A stretch of 64,000 nt of DNA. Origin: Ideonella dechloratans. GTDB lineage: Bacteria > Pseudomonadota > Gammaproteobacteria > Burkholderiales > Burkholderiaceae_C. The notes beneath the pieces are model-generated. The model did no database searches. It was given only the letters and a program-made list of their open reading frames with translations, and was not told the DNA's origin. Below are positions 7,813 to 16,225 of the stretch, piece by piece (the first letter of the stretch is position 1; the number at the start of each line of letters is the position of its first letter). The stretch is from assembly GCF_021049305.1 (NCBI RefSeq), contig NZ_CP088082.1, positions 124,001 to 188,000 of the forward strand. Reading direction: 5' to 3'. The position numbers were made by a program, and so were the translations under genes.

Positions 7813-8706
7813 ATGAAGCAAGTGGGTGCTGGCCGCAAGTTGCGCGGTGCGGGTGTGGTGGTGTTGTCGCTGGCCGCGGCGGCGGGTTGGAGCGGTGCTG
7901 CCCAGGCGGGTGATCTGACGGGCCACATCGATCTGGTGTCGCGCTACTACCTGCGCGGCCAGACGAGCACCTACGGCAACAGCACGCCCCTGGGCAACGC
8001 CGGGGCCGATGCGCCCGAATCCGACCATGTCACCCCGCAATGGGGGGCCGACTACAGCCACGAGAGCGGCTTCTACGCCGGCTACTGGGGCTCGACCATC
8101 AACTACTCCTACCGCCAACTGGGCGATTCGTACCGCAACCGGACGATCACCGACTTCCAGAAGAACAAGTCGATCGAGAACGACCTGTACGCCGGCTACA
8201 ACGGCACGCTGGGCGACTGGGGCTACTCGGCCGGCCTGACCTACTACGTCTATGTCAATGGCACCGATTCCGATGCCGCCGAGAGCAAGCTGGCCCTGAG
8301 CTACGGCCCGGTCACGCTGAGCGCCCAGACCCTGCTGCAGGACGTGGTGTGGGGCAACAAGGGCGACACCTACTGGACCGCGGTCTACACCCGCGCGCTG
8401 CCCTACCAGCTCTCGTTCACCGCCACGCTGGGCTTCTACACCTACCGCAAGCAAGGCAAGTACAACGGCACCGAGGACACGCTCAGCGGCACCGCCTGCG
8501 GCGCGGGCGAGGCCTTCATCGTCAACGGCTGCTACGCCGGCAAGACCCCGGTGGGCAGCGCGTTTCGGCACCTCACCCTGGGCCTGACCCAGCCCATCGC
8601 CGACACCGGCCTGACCTGGGGCGCCCAGTTCATCGTGGGCGGGCGCAACCGTTTCGATGTGAAGCAGGACAACCGCGCGGTCGTCTCGCTCAGCTACGGC
8701 TTCTGA
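7813..8706 (+). CDS. TorF-family putative outer-membrane porin
   Basis: The predicted 297-residue protein has a Sec signal peptide (MKQVGAGRKLRGAG, then a hydrophobic stretch ending AAQA at about residue 32). The mature part begins GDLTGHIDLVSRYYLRGQ, typical of the TorF/TIGR02001 putative porin family. Alternating aromatic beta-strand patterns (FYAGYWGSTINYSY, YSAGLTYYVYV) and a terminal Phe (VVSLSYGF) fit an outer-membrane beta-barrel. A longer frame opens upstream, but a GGAGAAG site precedes the ATG at 7813. It is the first gene of the set that continues with the ABC importer, so it probably lets the transported compound cross the outer membrane. Confidence 0.82.
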   Translation: MKQVGAGRKLRGAGVVVLSLAAAAGWSGAAQAGDLTGHIDLVSRYYLRGQTSTYGNSTPLGNAGADAPESDHVTPQWGADYSHESGFYAGYWGSTINYSYRQLGDSYRNRTITDFQKNKSIENDLYAGYNGTLGDWGYSAGLTYYVYVNGTDSDAAESKLALSYGPVTLSAQTLLQDVVWGNKGDTYWTAVYTRALPYQLSFTATLGFYTYRKQGKYNGTEDTLSGTACGAGEAFIVNGCYAGKTPVGSAFRHLTLGLTQPIADTGLTWGAQFIVGGRNRFDVKQDNRAVVSLSYGF

Positions 8707-8768
8707 GCCCCGGCCCCTCCCGACTTCTTCTTCCGATCCCTTCCTTCTCATTGCAGGAGTGCATCACC

Positions 8769-9761
8769 ATGACCCGTTTCCTCCGTCACGCCCTGTCCCG
8801 TCTGGCCCTGGCCGTGGGCGCCAGCGCCGCGCTGCTGGGCGCCGCCCAGGCCGGCACGCTGTCCATCGGCCACACCACCTGGGTGGGCTACGGCCCGCTG
8901 TTCGTCGCCCGTGACCTGGGCTACTTCAAGCAGGCCGGCCTGGACGTGCAGCTGACCACCATCGAGGAGTCCTCGCTCTACATGGCGGCCATGGCCTCGG
9001 GCAAGCTCACCGGCACGGCCTCCACCATCGACGAGATCCTGAAGTACCGCAGCCCGCAGTTCTGCTTCCGCTCGGTGCTGGCGCTGGACGAGAGCGCGGG
9101 CGGCGACGGCGTGGTCACCGCCAACGGCATCAACAGCATCAAGGACCTCAAGGGCAAGGCCGTGGCGGTGAACGAGGGCTCGGTGTCCATGTTCTGGCTG
9201 TCCTACCTGCTCAAGCAGGCCGGCCTGGGCGTCAAGGACATCGAGGTCAAGAACATGACCGCCGACGACGCGGCCTCGGCCTTCATGGCCGGGCGCGTGC
9301 CCGCCGCCGTGACCTGGGAGCCCAACCTCACCATGGTCAAGCAGAAGAAGGCCGGCCAGGTGCTGGTGGACAGCCGCAAGACGCCGGGCGTGATCGTGGA
9401 CGTGGTGGCCCTGCGCTGCGACGTGATCGACAAGCAGCCCGCCGACGTGAAGGCGCTGGTGGAGGGCGTGAACAAGGCCGTGGCCTACATGAAGGCCCAC
9501 CCGGCCGAATCGGCCAAGATCATCGCCAAGGGCGTGGGCGGCTACCTGTCCAAGCCGGAGGACGTGAGCGAGGCGCTCAAGGGCGTGCGCTTCTACGACA
9601 CCGCTGGCAGCGTGGGCCTGATGGGCCAGCCCGGCAAGCCCGGTCCGCTCAAGGACGTGGTCTCGCTGGCCAACGAGACCTGGAGCGTCATCCAGGGCAA
9701 GAAGTTCAGCGTGGGCTATGACGACCTGGTCGATACCCGCTTCCTGAAGCCGGCGCACTGA
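8769..9761 (+). CDS. ABC transporter periplasmic substrate-binding protein (SsuA/TauA/ThiY class)
   Basis: The 330-residue protein starts with a signal peptide (MTRFLRHALSRLALAVGASA, cleavage after AAQA). The sequence TLSIGHTTWVGYGPLFVARDLGYFKQAGLDVQL follows, the hallmark start of the nitrate/sulfonate/taurine/pyrimidine-precursor binding-protein class. Later motifs LKGKAVAVNEGS and AVTWEP also fit. The gene has a GCAGGAG site and is followed 11 bases later by the permease. The class is reliable, but the ligand is not readable. Context (amine dehydrogenase-like enzyme, GMC and aldehyde dehydrogenases) suggests a nitrogenous organic compound. Confidence 0.88.
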   Translation: MTRFLRHALSRLALAVGASAALLGAAQAGTLSIGHTTWVGYGPLFVARDLGYFKQAGLDVQLTTIEESSLYMAAMASGKLTGTASTIDEILKYRSPQFCFRSVLALDESAGGDGVVTANGINSIKDLKGKAVAVNEGSVSMFWLSYLLKQAGLGVKDIEVKNMTADDAASAFMAGRVPAAVTWEPNLTMVKQKKAGQVLVDSRKTPGVIVDVVALRCDVIDKQPADVKALVEGVNKAVAYMKAHPAESAKIIAKGVGGYLSKPEDVSEALKGVRFYDTAGSVGLMGQPGKPGPLKDVVSLANETWSVIQGKKFSVGYDDLVDTRFLKPAH

Positions 9762-9772
9762 GGAGGACGGCG

Positions 9773-10576
9773 ATGTCGAGTGAAAGCCGATGGCTGCAGC
9801 GCTGCCTGACGCCCAAGGCTGCGCTGCCCCGGCAGCTGGTGCTGGGCGCGGCCGCCCTGAGCTGGCTGCTGATGCTGGGGGCCTGGTGCGCGTTGTCCTA
9901 CGGCGGACTGGTGCCGGCCATGTTCCTGCCCACGCCGGTGGACGTGGTGGCGGCGGGCTGGCGCCTGGCCGAGGACGGCACCCTGCTGGAACACATCGGC
10001 GCCAGTGTGGAGGTGGTGCTGGTCGGCTTCGCGGTCTCGTCCGCGCTGGCCATCCCGCTGGGGCTGTTCATGGGCTCCTTCCGCCTCGTGCAGGCCCTGC
10101 TGGATCCGCCGGTCAACTTCATCCGCTACCTGCCGGTCACCTCCTTCGTGCCGCTGTTCATCCTGTGGATCGGCATCGGCCTGGAGCAGCGGGTGGCGGT
10201 GATCATCTTCGGCGTGTTCTTCCAGCAGCTGGTGATGGTCTCGGACGTGTGCCGAGGGGTCAGCAAGGACCTGGTCAACGCCAGCTACACCCTGGGCTGC
10301 AAGCGCCGCGACGTGCTGCTGCATGTGTTGGGCCCGGCCTCGCTGCCGGGCGTGCTGGACACCCTGCGGGTGACCATCGGCTGGGCCTGGACCTACCTGG
10401 TGGTGGCCGAGCTGGTGGCCGCCTCCAGCGGCCTGGGCTATATCAGCCTGAAGGCCATGCGCGGCCTGCAGGTGGACGTGATCTTTCTGGCCATTGCGGT
10501 GATCGGCCTCTTGGGCCTGCTCACCGACCAGGTCTTCCGAATTCTCAGAATGAAGGTGTGCGCATGGGCGCAGTGA
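9773..10576 (+). CDS. ABC transporter permease (SsuC/TauC class)
   Basis: The predicted 267-residue membrane protein has about six hydrophobic segments. The BPD-transport coupling region is visible as YTLGCKRRDVLLHVLGPASLPGVLDTLRVTIGWAW, including the EAA-like loop that contacts the ATPase. An AGGAGG site stands before the ATG. Its end overlaps the ATPase gene by 13 bases, indicating translational coupling in the porin-importer-GMC operon. Confidence 0.9.
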   Translation: MSSESRWLQRCLTPKAALPRQLVLGAAALSWLLMLGAWCALSYGGLVPAMFLPTPVDVVAAGWRLAEDGTLLEHIGASVEVVLVGFAVSSALAIPLGLFMGSFRLVQALLDPPVNFIRYLPVTSFVPLFILWIGIGLEQRVAVIIFGVFFQQLVMVSDVCRGVSKDLVNASYTLGCKRRDVLLHVLGPASLPGVLDTLRVTIGWAWTYLVVAELVAASSGLGYISLKAMRGLQVDVIFLAIAVIGLLGLLTDQVFRILRMKVCAWAQ

Positions 10577-11367
10577 ATCTCGAAACGGCGCCAGCGCGCC
10601 TGCAGGTGCGCAACGTCAGCCTGCGCTACCCCACGCCCACCGGCGGCACCTTCGTGGCGCTGGACAAGGTCTCGCTGGAGGTGCCGGACCAGCAGTTCGC
10701 CGTCATCGTCGGCCCCTCGGGCTGCGGCAAGTCCAGCCTGCTGTACCTGACCGCCGGCCTGAACGAGCCGACCGAGGGTGAGATCGTCGTCAGCGGCCAG
10801 CGCGTCACCGAGCCCGGGCCGGACCGCGGCATGGTCTTCCAGGGCTACACCCTGTTCCCCTGGCTGACGGTGCGGCAGAACATCGAGTTCGGCCTGAAGC
10901 GCCGCGGCATGCCGCCGGCCCAGCGCCAGGAAGTGGTGGACCACTACCTGGACGAGGTGCGGCTGCGGCCCTTTGCCGACAACTTCCCCAAGCAGCTCTC
11001 GGGCGGGATGATGCAGCGCGTGGCCATTGCCCGCGCCCTGGCCAACGACCCGCAGATCCTGCTGATGGACGAGCCCTTTGGCGCACTGGACAGCCAGACC
11101 CGCCACCAGATGCAGCGCCTGCTGCTGCGGGTGTGGGAGCACGCCAAGAAGACGGTGGTCTTCGTGACCCACGACATCGACGAGGCCATCCTGCTGGGCG
11201 ACCGCGTCTATGTGATGGGCGCGCGGCCCGGCCGCATCCGCCAGATCATCGACGTGCCGCTGGCCCGCCCGCGGCCCGAGGACGTGGAGCTGGCGCCGGA
11301 GTTCATCGCGCTCAAGCGGCAGATCGTGGACCTGCTGCACGACGACCTGCACCGCATCGACCCCTGA
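10564..11367 (+). CDS. ABC transporter ATP-binding protein (SsuB/TauB class)
   Basis: The 267-residue protein has Walker A GPSGCGKS, Q-loop FQGYTLFPW, signature LSGGMMQRVAIARAL, Walker B ILLMDEPFGALD and the H-loop VTHDIDEAI, all in order. It couples ATP hydrolysis to import by the adjacent permease and binding protein. The ATG at 10564 lies inside the permease gene. The downstream GMC gene starts 13 bases after its stop. Confidence 0.93.
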   Translation: MGAVNLETAPARLQVRNVSLRYPTPTGGTFVALDKVSLEVPDQQFAVIVGPSGCGKSSLLYLTAGLNEPTEGEIVVSGQRVTEPGPDRGMVFQGYTLFPWLTVRQNIEFGLKRRGMPPAQRQEVVDHYLDEVRLRPFADNFPKQLSGGMMQRVAIARALANDPQILLMDEPFGALDSQTRHQMQRLLLRVWEHAKKTVVFVTHDIDEAILLGDRVYVMGARPGRIRQIIDVPLARPRPEDVELAPEFIALKRQIVDLLHDDLHRIDP

Positions 11368-11380
11368 GGTGAGCCCCGCC

Positions 11381-12994
11381 ATGAACGAGAGCTACGACTA
11401 CATCGTGGTGGGCGCGGGCTCGGCCGGCAGCGTGCTGGCCCGCCGCCTGAGCGACGACCCCGCTGTGCGCGTCTGCCTGATCGAGGCCGGTGGCAGCGAC
11501 GCCAGCCCGCGGGTGCAGGTGCCCGCCGGCACCATCACCCTCTACAAGAGCCGGCGCTTCAGCTGGAACTACGAGTCGGCCCCGCAGACGCGGCTGAACG
11601 GCCGCCGCCTGCATTGCCCGCGCGGCAAGGCGCTGGGCGGCTCCGCGTCGATGAACAGCATGATCTACATCCGGGGCTTCGCTTCGGATTACGAGCGCTG
11701 GGCCGCGGCCGGCTGCGCCGGCTGGGGCTGGCAGGACGTGCTGCCCTACTTCCGCCGCTCCGAAGGCAACCGCCTGGGCCAGGACCCGGCCCTGCATGGC
11801 CAGGACGGCCCGCTGTGGGTGGACCGCCCGCGCGACCCCAACCCGGTCTCGCGCTGGTTCGTGGAGGCCGGCCGCCGCCTGGGTCTGCCGGTCAACACCG
11901 ACTTCAACGGCCCCTCGGCCCTGGGCGTGGGTGTCTACGACCTGACCCAGCGCGACGGCCAGCGCCTGTCCAGCTACCGCGCCTTTGTGGCGCCGGTGCG
12001 CGACCGGGCCAACCTGACCGTGCTGACCGATGTCGAGGTGGACCAGCTGTGGATGGACGGCACCACCGTGAAGGGCGTGCAGCTGCAGGCCCCCGAGGGT
12101 GGCGCGGCCCGCCGCCTGCAGGCCCAGCGGGAGGTCATCCTCTGCGCGGGCGCCATCGGCTCGCCACACCTGCTGCTGCGCTCGGGCATCGGCCCGCGCG
12201 CCCAGCTGGAGGCCGCGGGCGTGCCGGTGCGGGTGGACCTGCCCGGCGTGGGCCAGAACCTGCAGGACCACCTGGATGGGCTGGTGACCGTGCGCTCGCG
12301 CTCGCCGCTGACGCTGGGCTTCTCGCTGGGCTCGGCCTGGCAGGTGCTGAGCGCGCCGCTGCGCTATCTGTTCAACCGCAAGGGCTGGCTGAGCACCAAC
12401 TACGTGGAGGCCGGCGGCTTTGCCCGCACGCCGCTGAGCGACGGCGAGCCCGATGTGCAGTTCCACTTCGTGCCGGGCTACCGCAGCCACCGCGGCCGCC
12501 TGTTCGAGTGGGGCCACGGCTACGCCATCCACACCTGCGTGCTGCGCCCGCGCAGCCGGGGCGAACTGCGGCTGGACGCCCAGGGCCGGCTGGCGCTGGA
12601 CTACAACTTCCTGTCCGACCCGCAGGACGCGCGGGTGCTGATCGAAGGCATGCGGCTGGCCCGCAAGATCCTGGCCGACCCGGTGTTCGACGGCATCCGC
12701 GGCCCGGAGATGCTGCCCGGCCCCCAGGTGCAGAGCGACGAGGACTTTCTGGCCAATGTGCGGGCCCACGCGGCCACGGTGTTCCACCCCGCGGGCACCT
12801 GCAAGATGGGCGTGGACCCGATGGCCGTGGTGGCGCCCGACCTGCGGGTGCATGGCGTGCGCGGCCTGCGCGTGGCGGATGCCTCCATCATGCCGGTGCT
12901 GGTCAGCGGCAACACCAACGCGCCCTGCATCATGATCGGCGAGAAGGCGGCGGACCTGATCCACGCGGCCTGGGGACGTGCGGCCACGGCGTGA
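11381..12994 (+). CDS. GMC-family FAD-dependent dehydrogenase, choline-dehydrogenase-like
   Basis: The 537-residue protein begins with the FAD motif YDYIVVGAGSAGSVLARRLSD. GMC signature 1 is GKALGGSASMNSMIYIRG and signature 2 is AGAIGSPHLLLRSGIGP. The C-terminal catalytic region has the conserved His in VFHPAGTCKMG and an Asn in VSGNTNAPCIMIGEKAADLI. The family oxidises alcohols such as choline to aldehydes using FAD. A GTG at 11369 is also in frame, but GAGGTGAG at 11366-11373 is well placed for the ATG at 11381. It is probably the alcohol-oxidising step of the island, feeding the aldehyde dehydrogenase. The substrate is not established. Confidence 0.88.
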   Translation: MNESYDYIVVGAGSAGSVLARRLSDDPAVRVCLIEAGGSDASPRVQVPAGTITLYKSRRFSWNYESAPQTRLNGRRLHCPRGKALGGSASMNSMIYIRGFASDYERWAAAGCAGWGWQDVLPYFRRSEGNRLGQDPALHGQDGPLWVDRPRDPNPVSRWFVEAGRRLGLPVNTDFNGPSALGVGVYDLTQRDGQRLSSYRAFVAPVRDRANLTVLTDVEVDQLWMDGTTVKGVQLQAPEGGAARRLQAQREVILCAGAIGSPHLLLRSGIGPRAQLEAAGVPVRVDLPGVGQNLQDHLDGLVTVRSRSPLTLGFSLGSAWQVLSAPLRYLFNRKGWLSTNYVEAGGFARTPLSDGEPDVQFHFVPGYRSHRGRLFEWGHGYAIHTCVLRPRSRGELRLDAQGRLALDYNFLSDPQDARVLIEGMRLARKILADPVFDGIRGPEMLPGPQVQSDEDFLANVRAHAATVFHPAGTCKMGVDPMAVVAPDLRVHGVRGLRVADASIMPVLVSGNTNAPCIMIGEKAADLIHAAWGRAATA

Positions 12995-13017
12995 GCGATC
13001 CGGGCCTGGCGTGGCCA

Positions 13018-13045
13018 GAACGGGGACAATGCCGGATTCCCGTTC
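13018..13045. repeat. 7-bp inverted repeat upstream of panD
   Basis: GAACGGG (13018-13024) and CCCGTTC (13039-13045) pair perfectly with a 14-base loop. The repeat lies 18 bases before panD and after the GMC operon. There is no T-tract, so an operator or leader stem is likelier than a terminator. Confidence 0.5.
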
Positions 13046-13063
13046 TGCCGAAGCCACCCGCCC

Positions 13064-13468
13064 ATGTTCCGAACCCTGCTCAAGTCCAAGATCCACCGCG
13101 CCATCGTCACCCACTGCGAGCTGCACTACGAGGGCTCCTGCGGCATCCCCGAAGACCTGCTGGAGGCGGCCAACCTCTGCGAAAACGAGCAGATCCACAT
13201 CTGGAACGTCAACAACGGAGAGCGTTTCGTCACCTACGCGATCAAGGCGCCTCGCGGCAGCGGCATCATCTCGCTCAATGGCTCGGCGGCCCGCCGCGCC
13301 TCGGTGGGCGATGTGGTCATCATCGCGGCCTTCGCCCAGGTGCACGAAGACCAGATCGGCCAGCACCAGCCGCGGCTGGTCTTCATGGACGAGCAGAACC
13401 GCATGAAGGAGCTGCGCGCCGAGGCCCAGAACCCGCCCCAGGTCTCGCCCTGGCCGGACCGCGCCTGA
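13064..13468 (+). CDS. panD: Aspartate 1-decarboxylase (pyruvoyl enzyme)
   Basis: The 134-residue protein starts [27 protein letters not shown]. The Gly24-Ser25 pair (EGSCG) is the self-cleavage site that creates the pyruvoyl cofactor. Motifs [16 protein letters not shown] and [19 protein letters not shown] complete the family. It converts aspartate to beta-alanine for pantothenate and coenzyme A synthesis in the cytosol. It seems monocistronic, with a stem-loop region just downstream. Confidence 0.96.
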   Translation: MFRTLLKSKIHRAIVTHCELHYEGSCGIPEDLLEAANLCENEQIHIWNVNNGERFVTYAIKAPRGSGIISLNGSAARRASVGDVVIIAAFAQVHEDQIGQHQPRLVFMDEQNRMKELRAEAQNPPQVSPWPDRA

Positions 13469-13484
13469 CCGTCAGCTGAAAGCT

Positions 13485-13527
13485 AGCGGGGATTCAGGCC
13501 CCCCACGGTGGCCTTGAATGGCCCGCT
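13485..13527. repeat. Extended imperfect hairpin downstream of panD
   Basis: The left arm 13485-13500 (AGCGGGGATTCAGGCC) pairs with 13510-13527 (GGCCTTGAATGGCCCGCT) around a 9-base loop, with a bulge and a small internal loop. It begins 17 bases after the panD stop. It lacks a T-tract, so it may stabilise the panD mRNA 3' end or act as a weak terminator. Confidence 0.5.
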
Positions 13528-13596
13528 GCTTGGGTAGCATCGCGGGGCGGCGGCCACCCGGGGAGGGTGGCGCCGATCCAAAAAGGGGTTGCTGCT

Positions 13597-14034
13597 GTGT
13601 CCTGCACTGTCTGTCGGGCCGACGCGCCACCGGCGCCATCAGCGTCGGAGCCTGCCCGTGGGGCGGCCCGCGGGTGGCTGCTGGGCGTCTTGGCTGCGAT
13701 GGGCCTGTTGGTGCTGGCGGGCTGCAGCCATGCCCCCGCCGAGCAGCTGGAGCTGGCCGAGGCCATCGCCCAGCAGAGCGTGGACGAGGCCGATGTGGAC
13801 CTCGACCCCGCGCATTCGCAGATCCTCGACCGCGAGGATGCGATGTTCGAGTACCACGTCTGTGCGCTGGGCAGCTTCACGCCTTCCGGTCCCGGCGCGC
13901 CCTGGAAGCAGCGGCTCATCGTCACGGTCGACTGGGTCACCGAGACCGGCAGCACCCGCTTCGACGACGGCCGCACGCCGCAGGAGCGCCAGGCCTTCGA
14001 ACGCGAGTGGCGCGCGCGCTGCGGCGCCGGCTGA
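13597..14034 (+). CDS. Putative lipoprotein of unknown function
   Basis: The predicted protein has a hydrophobic stretch (WLLGVLAAMGLLVLAGC) ending in a lipobox LVLAGC. The Cys would be lipidated and the mature part of about 110 residues would sit in a periplasm-facing membrane. The mature region is acidic and contains FEYHVCALGSFTP and LIVTVDWVTETGSTRFDDGRTPQERQAFEREWRARC. I do not recognise a family. The start is uncertain: GTG at 13597 has AAAAGGGG upstream, but GTG at 13567 and ATG at 13699 are also in frame. It stands alone between panD and the SDR gene. Confidence 0.6.
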   Translation: MSCTVCRADAPPAPSASEPARGAARGWLLGVLAAMGLLVLAGCSHAPAEQLELAEAIAQQSVDEADVDLDPAHSQILDREDAMFEYHVCALGSFTPSGPGAPWKQRLIVTVDWVTETGSTRFDDGRTPQERQAFEREWRARCGAG

Positions 14035-14124
14035 GCCCTTCGCCGCACAAGGGCGGCCCGATCTTCGTAAGCTGCGCGCACGGGGCATCCGCACGGTGCG
14101 GGCCCGATGCGCGGAGAGGTGAAC

Positions 14125-14910
14125 ATGGACCTGGGTTTGACGGGCAAACGGGCGCTGGTGCTGAGCGCCGGCAGCGGGCTGGGGCGGGCCATCGCCCTGG
14201 CGCTGGCACGCGAGGGCGCCACGGTCTGCGTGGCCAACCGCAGCGCCGCGCCGGTGGAAGAGACGGTCGCGATGATCCGGGCCGCGGGCGGCCAGGCCCA
14301 TGCCTTCCACTGGGACCTGGCCGAGGAGGCGCAGTGGCGCGCGGGCGTGCAGGCCGTGCTGGACCGCGTGGGCGGCATCGACATCCTGGTCAACAACACC
14401 GGCGGCCCGGCGCCTGGGCCGGCCGATGGCCAGGCCCCGGAGGTCTGGCGCCGGGCCTTCGAGGCCATGGTGCTGTCGGTCTTCGGCATCACCGACCTGC
14501 TGTTACCGGGCATGCGTGAACGCGGCTGGGGCCGCATCATCACCAGCACCTCCTCGGGCGTCATCACGCCCATCCCCAACCTGGGGCTGTCCAACAGCCT
14601 GCGGGCCGCGCTGCACGGCTGGTCCAAGACGCTGGCGCGCGACGTGGCCGCCCAGGGCATCACCGTCAACGTGGTGGTGCCCGGGCGCATCGCCACCGCC
14701 CGCACTGCCTTCCTGGATGGAGCGAAGGCCCATCGCGAGGGGCGCGATGCCGCCAGCGTGGAGGCGGAGGCCGCCGCCGCCATCCCGATGGGCCGCTACG
14801 GCCGGCCGGAGGAATACGGCGATGCGGTGGCCTTTCTGGCCAGCGAGCGGGCGGCCTACATCACCGGCACCACGCTGCGGGTGGACGGCGGGCTGATCCC
14901 CAGCGTCTGA
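14125..14910 (+). CDS. SDR-fold protein lacking the catalytic Tyr/Lys (FabG-like divergent subgroup)
   Basis: This 261-residue Rossmann protein begins [32 protein letters not shown] and has NNTGGP, ITSTSSG and [12 protein letters not shown], all typical of FabG-like short-chain dehydrogenases. The expected YxxxK is absent: the region after STSSG reads [19 protein letters not shown], putting Ser and Arg in place of Tyr and Lys. This matches a recognised BKR-like SDR subgroup with an incomplete tetrad. The cofactor motif SAGSGLG also departs from TGxxxGxG. It probably has an altered reaction or a binding role. The ATG at 14125 follows GAGAGGTG; an upstream ATG at 14107 is in frame but less well placed. 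Confidence 0.8.
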   Translation: MDLGLTGKRALVLSAGSGLGRAIALALAREGATVCVANRSAAPVEETVAMIRAAGGQAHAFHWDLAEEAQWRAGVQAVLDRVGGIDILVNNTGGPAPGPADGQAPEVWRRAFEAMVLSVFGITDLLLPGMRERGWGRIITSTSSGVITPIPNLGLSNSLRAALHGWSKTLARDVAAQGITVNVVVPGRIATARTAFLDGAKAHREGRDAASVEAEAAAAIPMGRYGRPEEYGDAVAFLASERAAYITGTTLRVDGGLIPSV

Positions 14911-14998
14911 CAGGCGCCCCCCCGACCCGGGAAACCCTGCCGGGGCCGGGGACACGGGAATGGCTAGCATCGGACCGGCACAGCCAAGGAGCCGCCGC

Positions 14999-15442
14999 AT
15001 GCACGCCATCACCACCAACCCGGGGCCGATGTCGCCCTTCCACCTGGCCTTTCCCGTGCGGGACCTGGCCGAGGCCCGCGCCTTCTACGGCGAGCTGCTG
15101 GGCTGCCCCGAGGGGCGCAGCTCGCCCGAGTGGGTGGACTTCAACTTCTACGGCCACCAGATCGTGGCCCACCTGGCCCCGGGCGAGACCGGCGACGTCT
15201 CGCGCAACGCGGTGGACGGCCACGGCGTGCCGGTGCGCCACTTTGGCATCGTGCTGCCCATGGCCGACTGGCAGGCCCTGGCCGATCGCCTGACCGCCCG
15301 CGGCACGGCCTTCGTGATCGAGCCCTACATCCGCTTCAAGGGCGAGCCCGGCGAACAGGCCACGATGTTCTTCCTGGACCCGAGCGGCAACGCCCTGGAG
15401 TTCAAGGCCTTCTCGGACATCACCCGCTTGTTCGCCAAGTGA
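14999..15442 (+). CDS. VOC-family (glyoxalase/extradiol-like) metalloprotein
   Basis: The 147-residue protein has the two beta-alpha-beta-beta-beta modules of the vicinal oxygen chelate fold. Candidate metal ligands are His in [11 protein letters not shown], His in VRHFGIVLP and Glu in GNALEFKAF. An AAGGAG site lies before the ATG at 14999. The family includes glyoxalases, isomerases and dioxygenases, and no reaction can be chosen. It follows the divergent SDR gene on the same strand, at a distance that allows cotranscription. Confidence 0.8.
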   Translation: MHAITTNPGPMSPFHLAFPVRDLAEARAFYGELLGCPEGRSSPEWVDFNFYGHQIVAHLAPGETGDVSRNAVDGHGVPVRHFGIVLPMADWQALADRLTARGTAFVIEPYIRFKGEPGEQATMFFLDPSGNALEFKAFSDITRLFAK

Positions 15443-15498
15443 CACCCCCAGGCGCCCGCCGGGAGGCGGCTGCCTGGCCAGCACTTCATTTGCTAATT

Positions 15499-15520
15499 TA
15501 GACCAATCGGTCTATATAAT
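15499..15520 (+). promoter_or_regulatory. Operator and -10 element of the acuR-like gene
   Basis: TAGACC (15499-15504) and GGTCTA (15509-15514) form a perfect 6-4-6 palindrome. It abuts a consensus -10 TATAAT at 15515-15520, placing the operator in the -35/-10 spacer where a TetR repressor would block polymerase. The start codon at 15527 is only 6 bases beyond the -10, so transcription would begin at or next to the ATG. Confidence 0.8.
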
Positions 15521-15526
15521 GGGCGC

Positions 15527-16177
15527 ATGTCTTCGAACACCGTGCCCCCACCGCCGCGCCGACGGGGGCGGCCGCCCAAGGGCCGCGACGAAAGCCAGCC
15601 CGACACCCGGACGCTGCTGATCCGCACCGGCGTCGCCGTGCTGACGGAGAAGGGCTATTCCGCCGTGGGGCTGGACGAAGTCCTGCGCCTGGCGCAGGTG
15701 CCCAAAGGGTCCTTCTATCACTGCTTCGACAGCAAGGAGGCCTTCGGCCAGGCGCTGATCGAGGCCTATGCCGCCTACTTCGCGGCCAAGCTGAACCGCT
15801 GCTTCGACGATGCGACGCGGCCTCCTCTGCAGCGTCTGCAGCATTTCGTGGCCGAGGCCCAGGCCGGCATGGCACGGCATGGCTTTCGCCGGGGTTGTCT
15901 GGTGGGCAACCTGGGGCAGGAGATGGGCGCCCTGCCCGAGTCCTTCCGGCAGCAGCTGGGCGAGGTGTTCCAGGATTGGCAGGCCCGCACCGCCGCCTGT
16001 CTGGCCGCGGCGCAGCAGGCGGGCGAGGTGTCCTCGCGCTGGGACAGTGCCTGGCTGGCCGAATTCTTCTGGATCGGCTGGGAGGGCGCGGTGCTGCGGG
16101 CCAAGCTGGAGCGTTCGGCCCAGCCGCTGCAGGCCTTTGCCGAAGGCTTCTTCGCCTTGCTGCGCAGCACGCCCTGA
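15527..16177 (+). CDS. acuR: TetR-family regulator, AcuR-like
   Basis: The 216-residue protein has a basic proline-rich N-terminus (PPPPRRRGRPPKGRDES) and a TetR helix-turn-helix (GYSAVGLDEVLRLAQVPKGSFYHCFDSKEAFG). The C-terminal domain FRRGCLVGNLGQEMGALPESFR is typical of the AcuR/YcdC-like group. It is followed 48 bases later by an acuI-type reductase. In Rhodobacter AcuR represses the acuI region in response to acrylate, so this pair probably responds to acrylate or acryloyl-CoA. No ribosome site precedes the ATG, and the -10 is 6 bases upstream, implying a leaderless message. The symbol is by context and similarity, not proof. Confidence 0.75.
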   Translation: MSSNTVPPPPRRRGRPPKGRDESQPDTRTLLIRTGVAVLTEKGYSAVGLDEVLRLAQVPKGSFYHCFDSKEAFGQALIEAYAAYFAAKLNRCFDDATRPPLQRLQHFVAEAQAGMARHGFRRGCLVGNLGQEMGALPESFRQQLGEVFQDWQARTAACLAAAQQAGEVSSRWDSAWLAEFFWIGWEGAVLRAKLERSAQPLQAFAEGFFALLRSTP

Positions 16178-16225
16178 AGCCCGCCAGGCGCTTTCTTCTT
16201 CCCCAACCACTCCATGAGGTGTTCC

